NCBI GenBank assembly: GCA_002633005.1
Contig: NMRA01000083.1
Location: 508,896-572,895, forward strand
Reading direction: 5' to 3'
DNA from: Phoronis australis
Taxonomy: Eukaryota > Phoronida > Phoronidae
Length of the DNA: 64,000 nt
The translations under genes and the position numbers were made by a program. Position 1 is the stretch's first letter. Each line of letters opens with the position of its first letter. Below, one piece after another: positions 37,001-49,000 of the stretch. The notes under the pieces were generated by a model, which searched no databases, was not told the DNA's origin, and worked only from the letters and a program-made list of their open reading frames with translations.

Positions 37001-40000
37001 TTTCATTTTTTCATTTTCCTCTGTTTTCTCATGAGTTCCTAGACGGATTTTTATGAAATTTGTAAATAGCTTTGATGACACATACAAGTTCTCAGATGGA
37101 ATCGACATAGTTTGCACCATCTAGTTGAAATTTTTATGTTCCAAATAAACACCCCTAGAAGCACACAGTTAGCGGTGCATTCGTGGGCGCATTTCAACGT
37201 TCCGCGTTGCTCTTGTTTGAGTGTATAGAGTATTGGTTTCATTAACAAGGACTCCACTTGTTCAGATTATGTTAGCTGTCGCTTGAGTCATCATTGGACA
37301 GTTGAAGTCCCGTGCTGGTCTTTACATTTCTTTGTTATGTTAGCTGTACCTCGAGTCATCAATGACTAGTTGAGGTCCGGGTGCAGATCTATAAATTTTC
37401 TCTAGTGTGATTGGACAATTTATAATTTGCGTCATGTCTTTGACCACTTTTGGAGTTCATTTACTTGTAATTTTGTATTTGCATCTGAAGGCATGTTGTC
37501 TTATTACTGTTTTACTTGGCAACAAAATTCAGAATAAACATGGTAACGACTCTATGCAATTCGTACTGTGATTGCTGTCCTCTTCTGTCAACATCAGGTT
37601 ATTCCCGGTTTGGATGGTGTCTCTGTTGAAGCACTGCAGTGGTGTCATGGCCGACTGTTCTCAGCTGACTTGACTGGGGATGTATCAGAGTTGGACATTA
37701 ACACACTAAATGTCAAGGTTTGTCAGTCTATATAAGCTGTGTACTTATTGAAAAGCTAATACAATACATACCAAAAACAATCGGCCAAGGTGAACCGGAA
37801 AGCTGGATTTGGTCTGTTTATTTTTGAGTATTCTGTATCTTCAATGCTTCACTAAATGTGTGGTTTGGGAGCACATGTAAATGAGACTGAATATGGAAAT
37901 TCGCATAAAATATTGCATTTCTGAACGAGAATAATTTCCAAGTTGCAATGGGTCAATTTAGCTCGAATTCTAATAAAGCTTTGTAAGGCAACTCGGCTTA
38001 TATAATCCCAGTCGTTTACAATATCTCTTGTACATTTAATTCTCGTTGTAGACTTCGGCGCCATCTAATGGTGGAGCAGTATGGTGTCTCACTGCAAACA
38101 ATAATGGAACACAGTTAGCCGTGAGTTTTTCTCTACAGCCAGAAGTAGCTCTTGCTTGTGATTAGTTTGACGAGAGTTGAGGATTATCCTTTAAAGACTA
38201 CGTCTCCCTTTTTCTTTTCTTTATTAGAGCGTTGAAATTTCTCCACTGGTTGATGTTGGTTGATATCTATCTCTTAAATTTCAAGCACTAATCTGGATTT
38301 TGAAAAGTTTGGCCATGCGTGTGTTTTGTCCTGTCGGATGAAATTCTGATTCACTTTTAGCAATTCAAAGTTCTGTTTATTTTGAAAAGCCAATGTTAGA
38401 GGAGACAACATTGTTCGGAAAGATGTTTCGTAATTTGAGAAGACACTTTGGCAAATTTAGTTCAGGTTATTAGGTAATGCTGCAACAATCGTGCAACAAT
38501 CACGGTTGAGTTCCGCAGACGCAAGACACTTGCAAGGTACTTGCGGTGAGAAATCAGCTTATGATATGAATGAAAACAGTGAACTCTGTCCTGTGATTCA
38601 ACATTCTAACTTCACTACCCATCATTCCAAGCTCAAGTACCCATCATTCCAGTGTGCACCATTTTGCTATGCTGAGCTCATAAAATTGTAGCATACTTGT
38701 AAAACTCCTTTCACTCGTGTAATTTCGCATCATCTAGCGTGTTCTTTCTCTTTCGTGAGTTTCTTGCATCTACAATACGCACCCCTAGTTGTGGTAATAG
38801 TGAGACAGGTTCATAGTAACGGACCAAATTTTCTGTATTATAGGCAGGTACAGAGGACGGCTGTGTCGTCCTGTTTGACATCACAGACGAGGGAGTCCAG
38901 TACAAACAGGCTCTAGATAGACAGGAAGGTGAGGACTCATCTGACACCCTTGCCGAAATTGATTGATTGATTATTACTACCCTGTGGATTGGCAAATGCT
39001 CCAGGCAATGCCTACTTGATGCAGTTTCTATATTGTCAAATTCAAATATTTCATGCGAATGTTCAGACCCCTACTGTTCTCTAAAGACACAGGAAGTTGA
39101 AATGACGTTCATGATGCCCTTTGGCGTTGTTTTAGTTTTCAACTTCCTCCTTCTAATTTGGTCAAAAACTAATTCTTTTACAACTGGGTGTCAGCTTTTA
39201 TGTGTTAATTGAGGGTATTCATTATTTTTGGTCAGGAGGGTCACTTCAATGCTTTTCGTTTTGTTTGTTGTTGTTGTTGTTGTTTTTTGTGAACAAATAC
39301 ATAAGTGTATGCATAGAATTTGATTTGCTTTAGGTAATTGGCCCCTGACAACGGTTTAAAATTTTAGACATTTAAAAAATACTTTGCCTTATAAAATTTA
39401 GGATCTGTGGCTATGAAACCAATGAGAATATTTTGGCCAGAAGAAATGTTAATTTCTGTTGTTTGGAATTAAGAAGTCTTCTTTTCAATTCCATATTGTG
39501 AAAGTGTTATCTTTCGTCACCTTTCTCCGACAAGTTAGAGTGTTCCAGATTTTGGTGTTTAAATATCACGCTTGTAATGGGTTATGGTGAAAGAGCCTTG
39601 ATATCCAAACTTTCTACGATTTCAGGTCGAATATTGTCAATAGCTTGGCATGAGACTGATGAAGTGATAGTAACTGGCGGTATTGACAACATTCGTCTAT
39701 GGAACACTGCATCAGGACACGCAGTTCAGAGGATAACTCTGGGCAGACAGGAAAAGAACAAGGAGACCATTGTTTGGTGTTTAGCTGTTACTAGGTGAGT
39801 GTCTGGCTGTTACTTGATGAGTGTCTAGCTGTTACTAGGTGAGTGTCTGGCTGTTAGTAGGTGAGTGGTTGGAAGGAACACAGCATCACCTCCTATCACA
39901 TGTTTTTTTAAAGTGTGTGCACTTGTCAGTTTTGTCTTGCAATGAATTCCGGACATCAGTTGTTGTCATTTATACGACTCTCAAATTGACTTGTAGCAGT

Positions 40001-43000
40001 ATATGTCCATTGGGTTATTTGGAAGCGTGATTCAATGGAACATGTGTCTGTCAATATTTTTCTGTTGTTTTCCTTGCTGCGTTAGTTTGTATATTTTATA
40101 CCTGGAGTGTACCTTCAGTTTGGGAGTTGTTTATTGTATTCAGTATCTTATCTTACGTTTTCAGGGATATGACAATAATCAGTGGGGATTCTAGAGGAAA
40201 GACGTGCTTCTGGAATGGAAAACAGGGCACCCTTATTAAGGTGAGTGACTTAGTTACTGACAGACGCATTTGTTATGGAGAGCATGAGCCTGGTTGCAGG
40301 TTTTACAGTGTGATAGATAGCACCCACTTGCTGTTGTTTATGGCATGTTTACACTCTGAAAATATTAAAGAAATATGTTTTTTTCAACAAAATAAAAACT
40401 TATTTTTATGTAGGTGAATTGTTTTGGTTTCAAAATTATGATATCTGAGTTTTCGGAGAAGTTGGCCTTTAATTAATTTTTACTGAAATGGGGAATATCT
40501 CAAATGGGTTGTATTTTAAAGCGAAATAGTTTTGCTCTGCATTGCTTCTCTCTTCACAGAGTTTCCAGTGTCACTCGGCTGATGTTCTAAGTCTGTGTGT
40601 CAACAAAGAGGGCACCACTGTATTTTCGTCTGGGATTGACCCAGTGTTGGCCCAGTTTGAATTCACCGCCGCACATGCCGACTCTGACTGGAAGATNAAA
40701 TATGGGCGGTGGGTACGAAATAAAAGTGCCTTCCCCCCCCTCCCATACAGATTTTGCTGGAACAGCCCTTATGGAGAGCATGAGCCTGGTTGCAGGTTTT
40801 ACAGTGTGATAGGTAGCACCCACTTGCTGTTGTTTATGGCATGTTTACACTCTGAAAATATAAAGAAATATGTTTTTTTCAACAAAATAAAAACTTATTT
40901 TTATGTAGGTGAATTGTTTTGGTTTCAAAATTATGATATCTGAGTTTTCGGAGAAGTTGGCCTTTCATTAATTTTTACTGAAATGGGGAATATCTCAAAT
41001 GGGTTGTATTTTAAAGCGAAATAGTTTTGCTCTGCATTGCTTCTCTCTTCACAGAGTTTCCAGTGTCACTCGGCTGATGTTCTAAGTCTGTGTGTCAACA
41101 AAGAGGGCACCACTGTATTTTCGTCTGGGATTGACCCAGTGTTGGCCCAGTTTGAATTCACCGCCGCACATGCCGACTCTGACTGGAAGATGTGGGTTAG
41201 GTCAAGTGTCGTGACCCAACACAGTCATGATGTCAGGGCACTCGCGATGGCTGGAGATTATGTAGTATCTGGAGGTAACTGGTCCTGTGAACAAAATTCT
41301 GAATGTAGAATTTTTTCCATGTTTGATTATTCATTGTTGGCTCTACATTGATTTGGCATTGAGTTAGATCGTTGGCAGAGTCCTAGGGACTTGGTGAACT
41401 GAAAAATCTTTTCAAAGTCATTGGGTACCATTGTACCAAGTGAAAACCAGGAAGAAAGAGGCTTGTATAGAGTTGGAAAGGATTGGCAAATCTGAATTTT
41501 GTAAAAAGTACTCATTGGCCCCTTTAGAGCACAGTGTGAGTCGTAATAAGTTGAATCTGTGGAGAAATGTATCTGATATTGTTGATGTGAGTTTTGTCAC
41601 ACTAACCACTTAGGGGTATAGTTTGAAAGAATTTTATCAAAAATAAGTTGCGTGAAACATTCCCAAATATTTCTTAAATTTTCACTGCGTTTGTGGACTT
41701 GTGCAAACACTGATTGAACTTTAAAATGCTATTTTGTCTTCATTACTTAAACATATTTGGCTTTGATACACAAATTCTCAATATTAATGAAAATAAATAG
41801 GTACCTGTTCTGCGCATTGTCCCGAATTTAAAGTCTAAGTCCTTATTTTTATTGAAATAAGGGCTCAGTTTTCAGATATATGATAAGAAAATAATGAATT
41901 GAGAAGCTCATGATAAGATAAATTAATAGAAAAAGGTAACATCTGTCAGTAAACAAGGACACAAATGAAGATTTTGGGAACTTAGATGAGTCTCTCTTTG
42001 GGACTGTTTCATGCAACCAGGTACTGTTCATTAAATTTGGAAAGTAAGTTAGGCTGTAAGAAGTTTAAAAATAGTGCATCGAACACACTATATGACCATT
42101 TGTAGTGCATTTTGGGTAGAGGAAGTGTGAATATGGGAATGTTATCTTTTAAGAGTGAATTTGAATTTGTTCTTTGTCATGTGATATCTCTAACCCATGC
42201 CATCATTGTAAATGTTTCTCTGTTGTAGGTGTTGATACAAATCTGATCTTTAACCGTGTAGACACTTCAAAGAAAGGTTCCAAACAGTGGCGTAAGATGC
42301 CGGCCATCTTGCCCCGTCAGCTTGTGCACACGGCCAGAGAAGCACAGTTTGTCATGTTGCAGTATCCAAACTACCTAGAAGTATGGAAGTTAGGAACGAC
42401 TAGCTACACCTCAGGTATTGGACCTATAGTTAGTTTTACAATTGACCTATCGTAAGCTCCCCCTTGCGAAGTTGTGTCAAGAATGCTGCGTTTTGATGGG
42501 TAACTTAAGATTTCACTCGCAGTTCTGGCGATAGGTCACTTGTAGAAAAATAACAGACTTCAAACAGAAGGATATAGGTAGGAATTTCGCTCTGAAATGT
42601 ATCATATTTGCAAACCTGTATCATTCAATGTTTCATTTTGAGCTTTAAGTAAAAGTAATTTCCATCCACAAGTACCTTGTTTTTCTTTAAGTGCACAGTT
42701 CAAAATTATGTTGCTTTTACGGTTTGCCTTTAAAACAATGGAGTTTTGCATGCAAAGATTTTTAATGATTTGTTCTAACTGGTGTCTTACGGTGGACTTA
42801 TACTGTTCTTAAGTAAATGAAGTCCAATGATGTCATGCATGCCATGGAAGTGTATGCGTTCATCAAGCTTATCTGGTTGACCCATTTTCTTAACCCGGGT
42901 CAATTATCGATTTCCCTTCAAAGGTGTAGGGCTTCTGAGTGGTTATAGGAGGATCGGTAATTTCCTGTTCGCATTAAATGAAGTGTGATCGTGGTGGAGT

Positions 43001-46000
43001 GGGTGAAATGTTCGTTTGGTTCATTTCCACTGGGATTATTGCATGGCATTGATGCAGTTATCTGTGCCAGCCAATTGATCTGTGACCAATTCTGTTTAAA
43101 GATTGACACAAAATGTTTATACTGTACATACTACTTACATTGAGATTTCTTGTTGAACTTGCGTTGTTGTATTGTGTTGATCTGTTGTGTTTCTGGCAGA
43201 AACCAACGGAGAAATACTGCCGTTGAAGACAAACCCTGTCAAGTTAGTCCAGCTAAAAGCAAAAGGTGACGAAGCCATTGTGTGCAGTGCCATGTCCAGT
43301 GATGGCCAGTGGCTGGCCTACTCTGATCAAGATGCCATCAGACTATATCACATGACATTAGTAAGTTATGTGGAGTACTGTGCACTTCAGTTATCCCGGG
43401 TGACAGAATGGAAGTATTTGAAAAATGGCATATGAATCTATTTTTGATGCTACCAAATGATTGAGGTTATGTGGGACTTTATTGATGTCGGTACATTTAG
43501 CCAAATATTAACAAAACTATAGAATTTAATGCGGCGACAGTTTTTTTTTCTGAAAGCAGCAATTCGAGAATACAATTTTGACTTTATGCCAATCTGTCAC
43601 TAATTAGGTCATGTGATCTTGCTTTTTAGGAAAATTCAGCAAAAAAGAAAGGCATATTCAGAGCAAAACAGGATATATCGCCACCAAATTTCACAAAAGA
43701 GATAAAGTCGAAAAATATCTGTTGCAGTTTTCTAAATTATCGTTTTGTTTTCTTTCTATCCAACTTCATTCTTTTATAAAAGTCGTGCAAGTCCTATTTT
43801 CTAATAGCCCCTCATACAAAAGGGAGCATTTTAAATACAATCCCAAAAAGCGTTTTTGAGAAAAGTGTATGAAGCATAGCTGAAAGTTTCCTGTGATTTT
43901 TATCAACTATTCTGAGATACCATGTTTCAAAAATTGGCCAATATTAGAATTTTTCTAAGGTTTTACATAACCCTAACTGTTTATCTTTGCTTTCCATCTC
44001 GGTTGGTCCTCTCAAGTAAAGTAATATTGTTTAATAAATGATGATAAGCTGGTGTTATTTCGGAACTACGAAACTCAAGGAATTCCTTATGATGGACAGA
44101 AGAAGTTAAGCTGGCCTTCTGTTCAGTAATGGATGTTTTTCGCATGCTATTTTTTTCGCAGTCGATTCTGTTATTGCCTTAGTTTGATTGAATTTATTTA
44201 GTCATGACAATGAAAGGGACAATACAGTACGATTAAAAATGATGACATGTATTACACAGGAAAGCATTACCTTATGTTCACTACAGTTGTCCAACAAGCT
44301 TTTTCAAAGTTCATATCTACAATGTACTCTTTGCTTGTTTGTTATAACAGATTGTAAATCGCATTAGAGAAGATGATCCAAAATTGAGCAGTTTCCAGAT
44401 AGAAGTAGTTAAAATATTGCACAATACAGCACAGTGTAACCTTTGAATATGCATTAAATGTAGAACAATATTAGTTAATATTATGTCGAATTAAATTGAT
44501 TAGGAGGAAGACGGTGTAATAACTCCCAAGGTGTCAATCACTAGAATCCGGCATCGCCCACCAGGTCTTCAACCCGCTCACAAGCTTCAATTCACTGATG
44601 ACTGCACAAAGTTGATCTCTGCCTCTCATTCTGGAGCCGTACAAGTGACCAGCTTCAGTCAAGAACAGGTGTCCCTAGTTCACACATTTCCATCCCCAGG
44701 TAGCGTTTCCTCTTTCTCCCAAGGGTGGCACTAGTGCAGTTACTGTCACAATGCTCACTTTTGGTATTCTGGCCATGGATGTTTATTGATGTACCTTCAT
44801 TTATTTTGCTTACTACTGTCCAGGCACCTTTTTGCTCAACTGTTAAAGTTTTATTTAATAGGAGTTCCTTATAACACTGAATTTTTTACTAGTTCTTAAA
44901 CAAGTTTTCCTGTCTTGTGAGTCGCTTTCACGATGTATAGTGGGTGTGGTCTCTCTCTGCGTTGGCATATAAAACTGACCGCTGTTCCAAAATATGTGAA
45001 AACTAGTTATAAAACATAGTTTTCCAAATAATCTAGCACTGATTCTTACCTAGCTTATGTTATGTTTTAAGTAATTTTACATTCTGTTTTGGACCACTGT
45101 GTTTAAATTAATGAACTAAACTGCACTGTAGAGTTTCATTCGTCACTGTTAAAGAGTCTTTAGCTTGTGTAACAGAAACAGTGGATTCACTTATAGTCGT
45201 CTCCCATAATTCAACTTCCCTGCTTTACCAACCAATCACTGGAGTGGCAGCTGCTGTCTTTGTGTATGTTGGTAAGGTCATGAGCTTAGTCGCGAAATGC
45301 TTTGATTTTTGTGGTATCAATCGCAAAAGACTAGCATTGTGGAATGCTCAGCAGCTTAGGTTATGAAATTCTATTGGTACTCGATCTTTTTATTTTTTAT
45401 TTCAGAAAAAGGAGAATCTATACACTTGCTGTCAGTTAGCCAAGATGGGCAGTATGTTGCCACTGGCAACCACAGCAATAATGTGCATGTCTATAGTCTA
45501 CGGAAAAATAAGGTAACTGTTTTTTCATTGCCGACATGGATATATACTCTCCTTGATTGTTTTTCAGTTGTTTAAAATTCTTGTTTTTGTGTCATTCAAT
45601 TAGGTTAAATGCAGCTTATTGCCACTTGCAATACCATTTTTGAAAATCATGTTTTGGTTCGTGTTTTGGTTGGAATGGCATCTTATGTTAAAGTTATGTA
45701 AGAGTGCTGTCTACGTGGGTCAAAATGGCCAACTTCAGAGTATGATCAAATAGGAATGAAGTGATTTATGAAGACAAAAATAGCATCTCTGCTCTGCTTT
45801 CCAACCACAGTATAACTAAAAAAAAGCAAAAGTTATCTTGCCTTATTTCGCGACTTGATTTTTAGTGACCATCGCAAAAATAAATCATAACATTCCGACA
45901 CTGTTGTGTGAAACGGTGGGATTTTCAATGTTATTTAGTAAAAGTCTTCAGTTACGCCTTTTCACACATTTCTATAGGAATTGGTGCATTTTTTCTCCTG

Positions 46001-49000
46001 AGCCCCAGAAAAGCAGTGCATCACACCTTGAAAAGCCTTAAGCTCCAAACCGTCACCGCCATGTGCCCATGGCAAATCTTTTGTTAGAGTTGGGGGAGGC
46101 TTGAAAAGCATAATTGTATCTGGTCATAAACTGTGGTAAACAACTCGGACCTAATTTACAAAAGGTTTAAACCTAAAATGTTGAGAAGATGATTTTCACT
46201 GTCATTGTTTTTCAGCAAGAAAAATACACAGCTGAGTCTTCTAATTTTAATAATCAGCGAATAATTTGCTCAAATCAAAACAGCTTTGAATAGCAACCGA
46301 AATACCGATTACATCTCCACATCTGGTTCAATAAGCAATTCAAATTTGTCTGGGTTTTTAGAAGGCTTTGATTGTAATGGAATCTTAGAATATCTCGCCG
46401 TGGTAAGTTGTGTTACCGAGTCAGCTCTCTACTATGTGAACCTTTCTGTTTTTCAGCACGTGTGGACGCTACCAAAATATCACAGCCAACCGTCAGCTCT
46501 GGCGTTCAATCCCTACACCACCGAGCTGATTGTCGCTTATTGCGATCAAAAGGTAGGTTGGGGTTTAACACTACAAAGAGTGAAAATTACTCGTTCTCCA
46601 TTTGTATTCCATGAGTTCTGAAACTGAATGCATCATCTTTAGACCGACTGACATTTTGAACTTAATAGACAAATTCACTCATAGCAGTGTTTTTTTTGTA
46701 AAATGAAGTGTACAACGTAATCCTTAGATTGCGTTGGGTACTGCAGTGTGTCTTTGTCAATAATTTTGTCACAAGTTTAAGATTATACAATACCTTACTG
46801 ACAGGTTTGTGTATTAACCCAAATGTCTACAAAACTATAGATTTTAACTTACAGTAAATTATATACATATTTTCTGAAAATATGAAGCCTGTAGAATTTG
46901 ATTTTTGACTTTTTCCAAGTCTAGTATTAATTGTGCCATGTGACCATGTCTTCTCAGCAAAATTTAGCAAATCAGAAAGGTACTTGGATAGCAAAAGAAC
47001 AGTATGAATTACTTGATTAAATTTTATTTGATTTAATATGTTCAAGGTGACATCTTAAAAAAGGCTGTTACAGTTTTCTAAAATATTTCATTTTTGTTTT
47101 ATGAAACTTTCTTGAAAGTCTTAGTCCCATTTTTGATAGCTCCTCATGCAAAAGGGAAAACGTTTCAAAAACAATCCCTGACAGTTTTGGAGATTAGTGC
47201 ATAAATCTTAGTATCTGAAAGTTTCATCCAAATCCGATCAGACATTTCTGAGATATGATGTCCCGAAGTTAGCCAAATTTGGACATTTTTATAGAGTCCT
47301 ACATAATCTTGGAGAGAGTGACTGTTATTAGTGTGATGCACAATAGAGTGATGACCTTGCTGTTCATTCAGCTGACAAGTCTTTGATTGCCTTTCTCCCT
47401 AGATCTACGAGTACAGCGTTGGTGATGGTGCCTACACCAGGTGGTGCCGCCAGGTGTGTGACAAGTGGCCCCGCCTCTGGTTAAAGAGGCACAGTAAGGT
47501 GTACGGCATCTCGTTCCCAACAGACAGTCAGATACTTCTGCATGATGAACAGATGCTATGTGTGCTAGATAAGTCACAGGTGAGAAGGTCAAAGGTCGTG
47601 TATTTCCCAGTTTGTTGACTTGAAATGGTTGTTCAAAGACTTGCATTACAAATGCACACAATGTTGACTTGTGGAGAAATGTTCCTGAAACCCATGTAAA
47701 GGTAATACACGAAGCAAGATGATGCAGTTCTTTCCAAAAACTTGTCAAAATGTCATCCTATAGACCAACTTATTATTGACACACAATCGTGTATTTTGAT
47801 TATTCATTGATAAATCACCGGTGTTGTGTTTTTATATTGTTTTTCCGACTAAACTTTTTCCCACGATGGCGTATTCGACATGCATGCAGTCAGTTTCAGT
47901 GGATCATAATTTATCATTTTTATATGAATTCATGTTGCAATCATTTCTATGAATTCACATGAATGGTATATGATATAAGTGGTTTATAAGAATTCATATT
48001 AATGGTCAATATAATTTTTCATGCAAGATTTATAATCAATCATGATGATTTACGATTACTCATCACTGAGTAATGATAAATGATTCCATGAATGATGCTA
48101 TGAATGGTGATCATTTTTCATCTACCTGATGATAATTTATCATTAACCTGATATGAATTCATATCAACCAAGTGGGGGCNCTGAAAATATGAAGCCTGTA
48201 GAATTTGATTTTTGACTTTTCCCAATCTAGTATTAATTGCGCCATGTGACCATGTCTTCTCGGCAAAATTTAGCAAATGATAAAGGTACTTGGATAGCAA
48301 AAGAACAGTATAAATTACTTGATTAAATTTTATTTGATTTAATATGTTCGAGGTGACATCTTAAAAAAGGCTGTTGCAGTTTTCTAAAAACATTTCGTTT
48401 TTGTTTTATGAAACTTTGTTTTTTCTTCTTGAAAGTCTTAGTCCCATTTTTGATAGCTCCTCATGCAAAAGGGGAAACGTTTCAAAAACAATCCCTGACA
48501 GTTTTGGAGATTAGTGCATAAATCTTAGTATCTGAAAGTTTCATCCAAATCTGATCAGACATTTCTGAGATATGATGTCCCGAAGTTAGCCAAATTTGGA
48601 CATTTTTATAGGGTCCTACATAATCTTGGAGAGAGTGACTGTTATTAGTGTGATGCACAATAGAGTGATGACCTTGCTATTCATTGGTGTCTTTGATTGC
48701 CTTTCTCCCTAGATCTACGAGTACAGCGTTGGTGATGGTGCTTACACCAGGTGGTGCCGCCAGGTGTGTGACAAGTGGCCCCGCCTCTGGTTAAAGCGGC
48801 ACAGTAAGGTGTACGGCATCTCGTTCCCAACAGACAGTCAGATACTTCTGCATGATGAACAGATGCTATGTGTGCTAGATAAGTCACAGGTAAGAAGGTC
48901 AAAGGTCGTGTATTTCCCAGTTTGTTGACTTGAAAAGGTTGTTCAAAGACTTGCATTACAAATGCACACAATGTTGACTTGTGGAGAAATGTTCCTGAAA

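Noticed and set aside
40560-48889. True tandem duplication of UTP4 exons 7 and 13
   Set aside because: Both duplications meet at single N bases, one copy of exon 7 is cut at the N, and exon 13 copies differ only synonymously; haplotype duplication in the assembly is simpler.
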